The notes under the pieces: model-generated
What the model saw: the letters and a program-made list of their open reading frames with translations, nothing else
Told to the model about the DNA's origin: nothing
The model's database searches: none
NCBI RefSeq assembly: GCF_002217435.1
Contig: NZ_MUHF01000003.1
Coordinates: forward strand, 1-64,000
DNA: 64,000 nt
DNA from: Flavobacterium reichenbachii
GTDB lineage: Bacteria; Bacteroidota; Bacteroidia; Flavobacteriales; Flavobacteriaceae
Direction of reading: 5' to 3'
Part shown: in pieces, positions 43,785 through 53,599 of the stretch
Layout: each line of letters opens with the position of its first letter
How positions within the stretch are numbered: position 1 is the stretch's first letter
Made by a program: the position numbers and the translations under genes

Positions 43785-46700
43785 ATGAATAAAAATCATG
43801 ATATAGGCTTTCTATTGCCTAAAAAAATCATCAACCTTACTTTTATTTTATTTATGAGAGTATTCATTTTAGTTCTGTACTTAGGTCTAACCAGTATCTA
43901 CGCCAATACCGCAAAAGCGCAAAATGAAATCTCTGTAAAAGTTCAGGGAGCCTCACTGCAAACGCTTTTTAATACGATTCAGCAAAAAAGTGATTATGTA
44001 TTTTTTTACAATGATGATTTAATGTCGTCTACAAAAAAAATAAACGTAAATCAATACGGGACTGTAGAACAGATTTTAAACACTGCATTAGCCAATACTG
44101 GATTGTCTTACAGTATTATAGACAAGCAGATTGTCATTAAAAAAGCCAAAAAAATACAACAGGATCCATACGATATTACAGGTATCGTTACCGACAAAAG
44201 CGGGAATCCGCTGGTGGGAGTAAATGTAATTATAGTAAGTAATAAAGGCAATTGGGATATCACCCGCGAAAAAGGGGATTTCAGAATAAGAGTTATTGCT
44301 TCAGATTCTTTGCGTTTTGACTATTTAGGATATAAATCAAAAACCATTGCGGTAAATAACCAAAAATTCATAAAAGTAATTTTATCTCAAGATGTATTAG
44401 AATTGACTGGTGTTGAGGTTGTTGCTTCAAACGGTTATACAGATATTCCAAAAGAAAGAGTAACTGGATCTTTTGAAGTTATTGGAGCCAAAGAATTGGC
44501 ACAAGTTCCAACTGTTGATGTTGCATCAAGATTAGAAGGAAAAATGGCAGGTGTAAGTGTTGATCCGAGAACAGGAACTATAACGGTTAGAGGAACTAAT
44601 AGTTATGGAGCAACATCACCGCTTGTTGTAATTGACGGTTTTCCACAGCCAATAAACGATTTTAGTTTCAGCCAAAGAGGAGTTCCGGGAGCTTCTATTT
44701 TAAGTTACCTTAATCCTGATGATGTAGAAAGTATTACGGTTTTAAAAGATGCTGCTGCAGCTTCTATCTGGGGCTCTCGTGCTGCCAATGGCGTAATTGT
44801 AGTTGTGACTAAAAAAGGAAAAAAAGCAGAGCCTACCATTAATTTCAGCACTACCACTACAATTGGTGAAAAAATGGATTTAGGAAAACTGCGTGTAATG
44901 AATACGGCTCAATATATTGATTACGAAAAAGATTTAGTTGCAGGCGGATTTGTAGCAGACGACATTAGCAACTGGCAGGCAAAAAATCCGAGTGCTGCTC
45001 AGGAAATCATGTTTCAACAAAAAAGAGGTACTATTTCTATAGCAGAAAGAGATCAATTGTTAAATCAATTGGCTCAAAATGATAATCTGGGTCAGATCAA
45101 TAAATATTTATTGAGAAATTCGGCCACCAGACAATATGATTTATCTGTAACCGGAGGAACTGACAAAAGTACCTATTACTTGTCTTTAGGTTATAATAAA
45201 GACGAAGCGGCAATGAGAAGCAACGAAGCTCAATCGTATAATATTACTTTAAACAACACTTTTCAACTTAAAAGTTTTTTAAAATTAAATACAGGGATCA
45301 ATTACGTTTCTTCAAGTTTTCAAACCAATATGGTTGCCAATGAAGCTTTATCAAATGTCTCAAATTCTGCGCTGCGTCCTTATGATATGATTGCGGATGA
45401 AAACGGAAATGGTATTGACCGCTATATTCTTTTTAGACCAGAAGTAGCCAAAGGATTTGAAGCCAAAGGATATCTGCCTTTCAGCTACAATTATTTAGAC
45501 GAATTGAATTATTCTAATGTAATTACAAAAGGGGCCAATATACGTTTAAATGCAAGTTTAACTGCGACTGTTACAAACTGGTTAAATTTTGAAGCCTCTG
45601 GAATGTATACTTCTATTGGCAACAAAACCAGATCGTTGAGTGAAGCAGATAGTTATTTTTCAAGAATTTATATTAACGAAGCAACTTCTGTAAATACTGC
45701 AGGAAAATTGGTTTATGGTGTGCCGGTAGGATCTTATTTGTATAATGCAAACGCTTCTAATGAATCGCAGAGCATGCGTATGCAGATGAATATCAATAAG
45801 AATTTTAATGAAAATAACAGCCTGCACTTTTTAGCCGGTTCAGAAATTAGAGAAGAAAGAAGAGAAAGTTCAAGCCAAAGATTTTATGGGTATAATACCG
45901 ATACAAACTCAGGACAATCTGTAAATCCAACAACGTATTATACGACCATTTATGGATGGCAGACTTATATTGGAACGGCAGACAACAGCATCAGTAAATA
46001 CAGAGACCGTTATTTATCGTATTACGGATTAGGATCTTATGATTTTATGAACAAATATCACGTATCTGGAAGTGTACGTTTTGATGATTATAATTTGCTA
46101 GGTGCTTCGAGAAAAAACAGAGCATTGCCACTTTGGTCTGTAGGAGGGAAGTGGGATATCAGCAAAGAGTTTTTCTTAAAACAGGTAAGCTGGTTAGACA
46201 ATTTATCTGCAAGAGTAACTTATGGTAAATCAGGAAGTGCACCTGGAGGTGGTTTTGGAAGCCAAAGTGCTGTAATTTCGGTTGGATCTGTAGACTTTAA
46301 TACACAATTGCCAACAGCTTCTATTTCGTTACCGGAAAACCCAGGCATTAAATGGGAAACAACAGCAACGCTGAATTTTGGTTTAGATTATGCTATTTTT
46401 AATAACCGTCTGCGCGGAAGTGCCGATTTGTACTATAAAAAATCAAAAGATATTTTAACCAATTTACCATACAACCCAACATACGGCTGGAGTTATTTGA
46501 ACTATAATACAGCAACTCTAGAAGGGCATGGTATCGATCTTAATCTTTCTGGAACAATTATAAACTCAGGTTTTAAATGGAACAGCAGTTTTACTTTTGC
46601 GTACAATACAAATGAAGTAACCGATTCTCGTTTTAAAGCAACCGCTACAAACCAATATTTTGGATCATCACCAATAGTTGGTACAGCTTTAACAACAATT

Positions 46701-47342
46701 TACGCTTACAATTGGGCAGGTCTGGATGCAACAGGACAATCTACCATTTATAAAAAAGATGGTACAATTATCAATGCATCTCAAGGAATTGCAACAATTG
46801 ACAAAGACGATTTGAAAAAAATGGGAACTACTGTTGCGCCTTATTTTGGTGGATTCATGAATGATTTCTCGTATAAGAATTTCAGAATGGGTGTTCAGAT
46901 TACCTACTTTGCAGGGCATGTATTTAGAAATACAGTATTACAAAATTACCCATCGTATTCAGGAGTACAATATAGTGCTGTAGCAAAAGATGAACTTGTT
47001 GCAGATCGTTGGAGACAAGCAGGAGACGAAGCATTTACAAATGTTCCTGGTTTAGCCAACATTAGTTACAACAGTTTAAATCGCTACCAAAATGCAGATA
47101 TTAATGTACTGCCGGCAGATAATATTCGATTACAGCAAATTTCTCTAGGTTATGATGTTCCTTCACAATATTTACAAAAGACTTTTATAAAGTCATTGAG
47201 TTTCAATTTTGCGGCTAGAAATTTAGGACTATTATGGGTTAAGAATGATTTGGGTATTGATCCTCAGTATTTGTCAAACAATAATTATAATACACTTGCA
47301 CCGCAGCGTAATTATACTTTGCAGTTTAATTGTAGTTTTTAA
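43785..47342 (+). CDS. SusC-like receptor with STN signalling domain (SusC-3)
   Basis: This is a TonB-dependent outer-membrane receptor of 1185 residues. It is longer than the other two SusC proteins because it has an N-terminal STN domain (about 47-118; VKVQGASLQTLFNTIQQKS, then GLSYSIIDKQIVIKK) after the signal peptide. STN domains interact with FecR proteins, so this receptor both imports and signals. A carboxypeptidase-regulatory-like domain (about 130-206), the plug with TVRGTNSYG and PLVVIDGFPQ, and a barrel ending in LQFNCSF follow. The signature before the plug is VEVVASNGYTDIPKERV, the variant usual for STN-bearing members, not VVVGYGTQ. The susD-3 gene follows after 18 bp. The linked peptidases suggest peptide or protein-derived cargo (inference). 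Confidence 0.93.
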   Translation: MNKNHDIGFLLPKKIINLTFILFMRVFILVLYLGLTSIYANTAKAQNEISVKVQGASLQTLFNTIQQKSDYVFFYNDDLMSSTKKINVNQYGTVEQILNTALANTGLSYSIIDKQIVIKKAKKIQQDPYDITGIVTDKSGNPLVGVNVIIVSNKGNWDITREKGDFRIRVIASDSLRFDYLGYKSKTIAVNNQKFIKVILSQDVLELTGVEVVASNGYTDIPKERVTGSFEVIGAKELAQVPTVDVASRLEGKMAGVSVDPRTGTITVRGTNSYGATSPLVVIDGFPQPINDFSFSQRGVPGASILSYLNPDDVESITVLKDAAAASIWGSRAANGVIVVVTKKGKKAEPTINFSTTTTIGEKMDLGKLRVMNTAQYIDYEKDLVAGGFVADDISNWQAKNPSAAQEIMFQQKRGTISIAERDQLLNQLAQNDNLGQINKYLLRNSATRQYDLSVTGGTDKSTYYLSLGYNKDEAAMRSNEAQSYNITLNNTFQLKSFLKLNTGINYVSSSFQTNMVANEALSNVSNSALRPYDMIADENGNGIDRYILFRPEVAKGFEAKGYLPFSYNYLDELNYSNVITKGANIRLNASLTATVTNWLNFEASGMYTSIGNKTRSLSEADSYFSRIYINEATSVNTAGKLVYGVPVGSYLYNANASNESQSMRMQMNINKNFNENNSLHFLAGSEIREERRESSSQRFYGYNTDTNSGQSVNPTTYYTTIYGWQTYIGTADNSISKYRDRYLSYYGLGSYDFMNKYHVSGSVRFDDYNLLGASRKNRALPLWSVGGKWDISKEFFLKQVSWLDNLSARVTYGKSGSAPGGGFGSQSAVISVGSVDFNTQLPTASISLPENPGIKWETTATLNFGLDYAIFNNRLRGSADLYYKKSKDILTNLPYNPTYGWSYLNYNTATLEGHGIDLNLSGTIINSGFKWNSSFTFAYNTNEVTDSRFKATATNQYFGSSPIVGTALTTIYAYNWAGLDATGQSTIYKKDGTIINASQGIATIDKDDLKKMGTTVAPYFGGFMNDFSYKNFRMGVQITYFAGHVFRNTVLQNYPSYSGVQYSAVAKDELVADRWRQAGDEAFTNVPGLANISYNSLNRYQNADINVLPADNIRLQQISLGYDVPSQYLQKTFIKSLSFNFAARNLGLLWVKNDLGIDPQYLSNNNYNTLAPQRNYTLQFNCSF

Positions 47343-47360
47343 TTTTAAAAAATAGACTTT

Positions 47361-48716
47361 ATGAAATTTCTAAAATTCACACTATATATCGTTCTTCCAA
47401 TACTTCTTTTGAACTCTTGCAGAGATTATGTAGAAGTAGAACAGGTTGGAAACAACAGAGTTTTAAAATACACCTCAGATTACAGAGGTTTGGCAAATAA
47501 TTATACAGATATGACATCTTCTGGCGGTATTCATTTGCTTGCCAGTGCCGATGTAGAATTTCCAACAACTTACCAAACAGGTGTTTCTACCATTTGGGGT
47601 AATAGTTATACCTGGCAGGAAAAAATTTATGATCCATCTCAGGGAGATGCAGATTGGAACGGTTTGTACAAAGCGATTTATTACAGCAATGTTATTCTCG
47701 ATGGCGTAATGAGCAGCCAAGGCGGATCAGATGCCGAGAAAAAAGAAATTTATGCTGAGGCTTATGTTCACAGAGCCTTCGCATATTTGCAGTTGGTAAA
47801 TGTTTACGGACCACAATTTGATCCGACTTCAGATAACGCAGCAAAAGCAGTTCCGTTATTGTTAAAACCAGAGTTATTTTCTTCTTTAGAAAGAAGTACG
47901 GTTGGACAAGTTTATGATCAAATTGTTTCTGATTTAAAAAGTTCCTTAGCAAATGACATTCAGGATACACCTCCGTTTAATGTTTTGCCATCTAGACGAG
48001 CGGCTTATGCATTATTAGCCAGAACATATCTATACATGGGATCGTATCAGCTAAGTTTAGACAATGCACAGAAAGCATTAAGTATGCAAAACACTTTAAT
48101 CGATTTAAAAACATTTGCATCTGGTTACAGTTATCCAGTATTAATTCAGAATCCGGAAGTTATATTTTCTAAAACATTATTGCTTACTTATAATGGAGCT
48201 CCTTTGTCTCCGGAACTTTTAAATAGTTTTGAAACTAATGACCTTCGTTACAATTATTACACAGCGCCGGGCACAAGCTATTATCCAACTTATACCGGTA
48301 GAGGATTTGGTATCAATTTATACAGTTATACTAACGGAATTAATGTTGGAGTATCGGTTCCAGAAATGTATTTAATTTCGGCAGAATGTTATGCGAGATT
48401 AGGAAGTCCGGAAAAAGCAGTCGAAAATCTGAATATTCTGAGAGCAAAACGATATAAAACTGGTACGACTTATCAGGTTGCAGCGACAACAAATGCAGAA
48501 GCTTTGAATTTGGTATTGACGGAGAGACAAAAAGAACTTATCGGAAGAGGATTCCGCTGGTTTGATCAACGCAGATTAAATCTTGATCCGGCTTTTAAGA
48601 AAACATATACCAGAGTTTTTAAAGGACAAACGTATATTTTGGAACCAAACAGCGATGGTTACGTATTCCCAATCAATCAAAATTATATCGATTTAAACCC
48701 GGAATTGGGTAAATAA
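47361..48716 (+). CDS. SusD/RagB-like lipoprotein (SusD-3)
   Basis: This is the SusD-family partner of SusC-3. It has 451 residues with lipobox LNSC (Cys20). Family motifs include IYAEAYVHRAFAYLQLVNVYG near 130-150, RRAAYALLARTYLYMGSYQLSLDNAQKAL near 213-241 (TPR-like helices), PEMYLISAECYARLG and the C-terminal LTERQKELIGRGFRWFDQRR, ending in YVFPIN. It is shorter than SusD-1 and SusD-2 and resembles the RagB-type branch associated with peptide uptake (inference from context rather than a diagnostic motif). A thioredoxin-fold gene starts 11 bp downstream. Confidence 0.92.
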   Translation: MKFLKFTLYIVLPILLLNSCRDYVEVEQVGNNRVLKYTSDYRGLANNYTDMTSSGGIHLLASADVEFPTTYQTGVSTIWGNSYTWQEKIYDPSQGDADWNGLYKAIYYSNVILDGVMSSQGGSDAEKKEIYAEAYVHRAFAYLQLVNVYGPQFDPTSDNAAKAVPLLLKPELFSSLERSTVGQVYDQIVSDLKSSLANDIQDTPPFNVLPSRRAAYALLARTYLYMGSYQLSLDNAQKALSMQNTLIDLKTFASGYSYPVLIQNPEVIFSKTLLLTYNGAPLSPELLNSFETNDLRYNYYTAPGTSYYPTYTGRGFGINLYSYTNGINVGVSVPEMYLISAECYARLGSPEKAVENLNILRAKRYKTGTTYQVAATTNAEALNLVLTERQKELIGRGFRWFDQRRLNLDPAFKKTYTRVFKGQTYILEPNSDGYVFPINQNYIDLNPELGK

Positions 48717-48727
48717 AAAACACCACA

Positions 48728-50707
48728 ATGTTAAAAAAAATATCAAATATCAAATTACTGGTATTGGCTTTCTGCGCCTTTACCTTGCAAGTTACAAGTC
48801 AGGAAGTAAAGCAGAGATTAGCAGGAATGATCGATGTCCCTACACCGGGAACGGCTTTAAACATGACCTATGACGCAAAAGGCGGACCTTTGGAAAACAT
48901 TAAAGAAATTAACGGTTATGCCTATGTTTTTAATGATTACAGATGGGAAATCGAAGATCTTAAGATGAAGAAAAACGGTGCGGTCTGGAATGTAAACTAC
49001 ACAGTTCCAAAAAACTGTGCCTTTATGGCTTTCAAATTTTATGGAAATACAGACAACGGTTTAGTAACCGATACAGGACAAGATACCGGTTATATTCTAG
49101 TAGTTTTTAAAGAGCCAAAAGTAAAAATGCCTGGTGCAGATTTGGCTTGGGCAACTTTTAGAAACAAAGATTTCAACAATCAGTTTGGCGGTTATTTTAA
49201 AGATTTTACAATTACAGGAGATGCAACAGAATATTGGCTGAAAAAAGAAGTTGCAGATCAAGGTCAGAATTTCCCGAAATTTATCGATACCTATATTAAA
49301 ATATTAAAGGTTCAGAAACCAGAAAAATTTGACGAACTGGGACATCTTTTTTTAGGTGATTTTGTAAAGAAAATGAATGGTCTGCCAGAAGAGGTTTATG
49401 TAAAAGTGCACAATTTGTATTTATACGAACTTAAGGATAAAGCAAAAGGAGATTCTATTGAAACAGTAATTCAGAAACAATTTCCGAAAGGAGCTTTTAT
49501 GCGCTTTAAAGCTTATCAAAAAATTGCTCCAATTGCAGATGCAGCAGAAAGAAATAAAGCTGTACAACAATTTTTAACTGATTTCCCATACACTTCAGAG
49601 GTGCCGGATTCTCAAAAATATTTTTACGATAATCTTGTAAAAATGCAGTTTGGATATTACTTCGAAAGTAAAGATTATAAGAGTATTTTGGCTATGATTC
49701 CAAAAATGAACTTCGCTAATCTAAACGACGCTTACCATCAGAATATATCTAAAGCATTGTATATTAAGTCTGTCGAGCCAGAAGTTATAGAAACTATGGC
49801 AGTGCCAATCATTCAGCAAATGCAGCAAAAAATAAATGATTTGTCGTACATGCAGGGAATTTACTGGTCGCCGAATCAAGCTGCAGAAAACGCAAAAGTG
49901 CAATTGAATAATGAGTTGGTAATTCAAATTCGTATGTACGATATTTTGAAAAAGCATAAAGAAGTTATCGAAACTTTTGAGCTGCTGCCATTTCAAAAAC
50001 GTTATGAAAAAGCAAGTATAAACGACATTCATGTAAGAGCTTTAGAAGCATTGAATAAACCAACAATCGAGGTTTTAAAAAATGCTGCCAGGGCAAATGC
50101 TTTGTCAGAAGGATCAACGGCTAAGCTAAAAGAATTGTACTTAAAAGAAGGAAAAAAAGAAACTGATTTTCCTGCTTACCTCGAAAAATTAAAAAAAGAG
50201 AATAATTCAGAACAAAAAATTTTTTTGATGTCTCCGGTAAAAGCTCCCGCAATTAATGTGCAGACAGCAGACGGAAAACCAAAACAATTAGCTTTAGACA
50301 GCGGCAAAATTATAGTAATCGACTTTTGGGCAACTTGGTGCGGACCGTGTAAAAAAGCTTTTCCGGCAATGCAGCAATTAGTTACTAATTTTAAAGAAGA
50401 CAAACAAGTTGAGTTTTATTTTATAAGTACCCAGGAAAACAAAGAAGGATATAAAAAAGAAGCTCTGGCTTATCTAAAAGAAAAAGGATTAAAGCTTGAC
50501 ACTTATTTTGATTTAGTAAAAAAAGGAGGCGGAACAAACAACGAATCATTTGCAAAATATGCAGCCCTTTTTAAATCAAGCGGTATTCCTAGAAAAGTCG
50601 TGATTAAAAACGGGCACATCAGATTTACATCTGAAGGATATTCTGGTAATCCGGGTCAGCTTGTAGACGAACTTACAGAAGTTATTAATGCTTTAAAAAA
50701 GGAATAA
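48728..50707 (+). CDS. Thioredoxin-fold (TlpA-like) exported protein
   Basis: This is an exported 659-residue protein with a signal peptide ending near VTSQ25. The long N-terminal and central part (about 30-500) is mostly helical in its second half and has no family I recognise. The C-terminus (about 505-655) is a TlpA/thioredoxin domain with the redox motif WCGPCK (Cys538, Cys541) in IIVIDFWATWCGPCKKAFP, and a cis-proline in SGIPRKVVI. Such fusions are common beside SusCD pairs in Bacteroidota. The redox partner is unknown. The gene lies between SusD-3 and the S9 peptidase, so a role in folding or reducing disulfide-containing surface proteins or substrates is possible (inference). Confidence 0.85.
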   Translation: MLKKISNIKLLVLAFCAFTLQVTSQEVKQRLAGMIDVPTPGTALNMTYDAKGGPLENIKEINGYAYVFNDYRWEIEDLKMKKNGAVWNVNYTVPKNCAFMAFKFYGNTDNGLVTDTGQDTGYILVVFKEPKVKMPGADLAWATFRNKDFNNQFGGYFKDFTITGDATEYWLKKEVADQGQNFPKFIDTYIKILKVQKPEKFDELGHLFLGDFVKKMNGLPEEVYVKVHNLYLYELKDKAKGDSIETVIQKQFPKGAFMRFKAYQKIAPIADAAERNKAVQQFLTDFPYTSEVPDSQKYFYDNLVKMQFGYYFESKDYKSILAMIPKMNFANLNDAYHQNISKALYIKSVEPEVIETMAVPIIQQMQQKINDLSYMQGIYWSPNQAAENAKVQLNNELVIQIRMYDILKKHKEVIETFELLPFQKRYEKASINDIHVRALEALNKPTIEVLKNAARANALSEGSTAKLKELYLKEGKKETDFPAYLEKLKKENNSEQKIFLMSPVKAPAINVQTADGKPKQLALDSGKIIVIDFWATWCGPCKKAFPAMQQLVTNFKEDKQVEFYFISTQENKEGYKKEALAYLKEKGLKLDTYFDLVKKGGGTNNESFAKYAALFKSSGIPRKVVIKNGHIRFTSEGYSGNPGQLVDELTEVINALKKE

Positions 50708-50731
50708 TTTCCTTTTGAAAATCGAATCAAT

Positions 50732-53329
50732 ATGAAAAAAATAGTTTTACTGTGTATGCTCTCAATGGGCATACATAGTTTATCTGCACAAAAAAAAGCG
50801 GTTGACGATTCTGCTTACCAAACATGGAAAAGAATTAACAGCAAGTCTTTATCATACAATGGAAAATGGATGTCGTACAGCACTGTTTTTCAAGATGAGA
50901 CAAAAGAAAACGAAAAGCAGATCATTATTCTGGAAACCCCAAAAGGGAAACGTTTGGTTTTTGACAAAGTCAATGACTTAAAGTTTATCGGAAAAAAAGA
51001 CTGGATTCAGTATAGTAAAAATGACACTGTATTTTTGCAAAATCTAAAAACCGGCGTAAAAAAATTGTGGAAAACCAAGCACTATACCAATGCTCTTGAG
51101 GGAACAGATATTTTATATTATACACGTCCGGAAGCAGTAAAAGGGCAGTTTTTTCTACAGCGTTTGGTTTGTTATAATTTAGAAACCAATGACAGCGTAT
51201 CTGTAAATAACATTAAATCGTCACGTTTTTTAAGAAACAAAGCGATTGTTTATGTGCAGATAGAAAAAGATAAAATATTTTTGAAACACGGTATTCCGGG
51301 TGGCAAACAACAAACCGTTTACAGTGGCAATGCAGCTGATTTTGGAGATTTTCAGTTAAATGGAAATGAAGATGGCGGAACTTTTACGCTTCGTGAAAAT
51401 AATAATGCTGATTTTAACAGGGTTTATTATTTTAGTTTGAAAGATAATTCGGTTAAACCATTATTTAATTATGATGATGTAAAGCTGAATAATCCTGGAT
51501 ATTCCATTTCTAAAACAGCGTATGGATTAAATGAAAATTCTAACTTTATTCAGCTGCTGGTAAACTCAAATAAACGTCCTGAAAACACACAAATTGCAAA
51601 ATCTGGAGTAGAAATCTGGAAATCAAATCAAGGAGCAATGGAGCGCAGACAGGAATTATTACGAAATTCGAAAACACTGCCAAGCGAACAAAAATTCCTT
51701 TATGATCTTAAAAATAACAAAGTTATTAAAGCAGCTTCCACAGGTGAGTTTGATCAGGTAGCGATACCAGAATCTGGTAATTTTAAAGGCGTTTTTGGTA
51801 TTGATAAAAAACCGTATACAGTAGAGGTAGACTGGACATTTAATGAGCGTAATGATATATATTGGATTGACGCATCAACAGGAAAATCGACTAAAGTAGT
51901 ATCAGGAGTTTTTGGTAATCCATCTTGGAATCCTCAGGGAACTTATGCTGTTATGTACGATGGAAAACAAAAAGCATGGATGGTTTTTGACAGTGCAGCA
52001 ATGCAGTTTAAAAACATAAGTTCACAAATTCCTTTTCCAGTTTCTGATTCTAATGTAGATATGGCATCTGCCAACACGGCTTACGGAATCGCAGGCTGGC
52101 TGAATAACGGAAATACGATTGTACTTTACGATCAATTTGATATGTGGGCGATTGATCTTACCAATCAAAAAGCAGCCTACACGGTAACTAATGGTTTTGG
52201 AAGAAAGAATAAAATAGAACTCCGCTACAGCGAAAGCGGTTATATTGGCGATTTAGACCACAGAAAATCGATTACATTAATTGGTTTTGATATCGAACAT
52301 AAATCTAAAGGCGTTTATAAATTAACCAATAATAATTCGGTTACTAAAGTATTTGCAAATCCGGATTATAATGTGAGAATAGAAGCTGTTTCCGGAGATA
52401 ATACAAGTGTATTATTTACAAAGGAAAGTTATACTGTTTTTCAGGATCTTTGGTGGGCAACATCAAGTTTTGGATCACAGCAAAAGATGACGGATATCAA
52501 TCCGCAGCAAAAAGAATATGCTTGGGGAACCTCAAAATTAGTAACTTGGACTTCCTTAAGCGGAAAAGAAAATCAAGGAAATTTATATCTTCCGGATCAT
52601 TATGACAGTACAAAAACATATCCGGTAATTGTTCATTTTTACGAAAAACATACTGAGGATCTGAATGCGTATCAACTGCCGGAAGTCAGCACATCAAATA
52701 TTAACATTCCATCTTATATAAGCAGAGGTTATATTGTTTTTCAGCCAGACGTGCATTACACCTACGGTGATCCAGGAAACAGTGTTTACAATGACGTAAT
52801 AAGCGGTGTTGAATATTTAATTGCAAAAGGGATTACAGAAAAGGGTAAAATTGGAATTCAGGGACATAGTTTTGGCGGTTACGAAACGTCTTTTTTAATT
52901 ACAAAATCAGATGTTTTCAGCTGTGCTATTGTCGGTTCAGGAGTAAGTAATTTTACTTCAAATTATCCTGTTATGCGTTCAAACGGTATTTCAACCATGT
53001 TTAAGTACGAAGCAGATCAATACCGTATGGGAAGTTCTCTATATGATAATTTGGATGGTTACATTAAAAACTCGCCTCTTTTTTCGGTTAAAAACATCAA
53101 AACTCCAGTGCTTATTTTTCACAATGAAAATGACCGTGCGGTGCCGTATCAAGAAGGACAGTCGTTGTTTTTTGCCCTTCGACGTTTAGGAAAACCTGCT
53201 TTATTGTTAAACTACAAAAAAGAAGGTCATACTTTAGAGGATGACGCAAATAAAAAAGACTGGACAATCAAAATGCAGCAATATTTTGATTACTATTTAA
53301 AAGGTGCAGCAAAACCAGATTGGATGTAA
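50732..53329 (+). CDS. S9 family prolyl-oligopeptidase-type serine peptidase
   Basis: This is an exported serine peptidase that cleaves oligopeptides, probably in the periplasm. The 865 residues start with a signal peptide ending at LSAQ19. A beta-propeller-like N-terminal domain (about 25-600) gates a C-terminal alpha/beta hydrolase domain. The catalytic triad is visible: Ser713 in GHSFGGY, Asp801 in HNENDRAVP and His833 in EGHTLEDD. The protein is longer than typical prolyl oligopeptidases but fits the exported flavobacterial S9 group. The gene starts 25 bp after the thioredoxin-like gene and ends before a repeat element. With the M16 gene it suggests degradation of imported peptides. Confidence 0.92.
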   Translation: MKKIVLLCMLSMGIHSLSAQKKAVDDSAYQTWKRINSKSLSYNGKWMSYSTVFQDETKENEKQIIILETPKGKRLVFDKVNDLKFIGKKDWIQYSKNDTVFLQNLKTGVKKLWKTKHYTNALEGTDILYYTRPEAVKGQFFLQRLVCYNLETNDSVSVNNIKSSRFLRNKAIVYVQIEKDKIFLKHGIPGGKQQTVYSGNAADFGDFQLNGNEDGGTFTLRENNNADFNRVYYFSLKDNSVKPLFNYDDVKLNNPGYSISKTAYGLNENSNFIQLLVNSNKRPENTQIAKSGVEIWKSNQGAMERRQELLRNSKTLPSEQKFLYDLKNNKVIKAASTGEFDQVAIPESGNFKGVFGIDKKPYTVEVDWTFNERNDIYWIDASTGKSTKVVSGVFGNPSWNPQGTYAVMYDGKQKAWMVFDSAAMQFKNISSQIPFPVSDSNVDMASANTAYGIAGWLNNGNTIVLYDQFDMWAIDLTNQKAAYTVTNGFGRKNKIELRYSESGYIGDLDHRKSITLIGFDIEHKSKGVYKLTNNNSVTKVFANPDYNVRIEAVSGDNTSVLFTKESYTVFQDLWWATSSFGSQQKMTDINPQQKEYAWGTSKLVTWTSLSGKENQGNLYLPDHYDSTKTYPVIVHFYEKHTEDLNAYQLPEVSTSNINIPSYISRGYIVFQPDVHYTYGDPGNSVYNDVISGVEYLIAKGITEKGKIGIQGHSFGGYETSFLITKSDVFSCAIVGSGVSNFTSNYPVMRSNGISTMFKYEADQYRMGSSLYDNLDGYIKNSPLFSVKNIKTPVLIFHNENDRAVPYQEGQSLFFALRRLGKPALLLNYKKEGHTLEDDANKKDWTIKMQQYFDYYLKGAAKPDWM

Positions 53330-53346
53330 TTCATAAAAAATAATTA

Positions 53347-53483
53347 AACACATAGAAACATAGATTTTCTGTTTTTCTTTAAAAAGATTAAAAAAGAAGC
53401 CAGCTTCCACACATAGCAGAATATGTGAATTTATAAAAGTGAAACGCCTTTTTTAGAATCTAAAATCTATGTTTCTATGTGTT
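53347..53483. repeat. 137-bp element with 22-bp perfect terminal inverted repeats
   Basis: Arms 53347-53368 and 53462-53483 are perfect reverse complements over 22 bp (outer end aacacatagaaacatag). The interior of about 93 bp contains a smaller palindrome (cacata/tatgtg) and no gene. There is no obvious target-site duplication. It resembles a MITE- or REP-like intergenic element and lies between the S9 and M16 peptidase genes. Confidence 0.7.
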
Positions 53484-53599
53484 AAAATCCTGCTTTTTAA
53501 ATTTTTCTTATGAAACATTTAGAGAGACAGCAGGGAAATCCTATACCTTTTTCAAACTAAAAATCAATCAAAAAAAAGAAACAATAACGATCAGACAAG

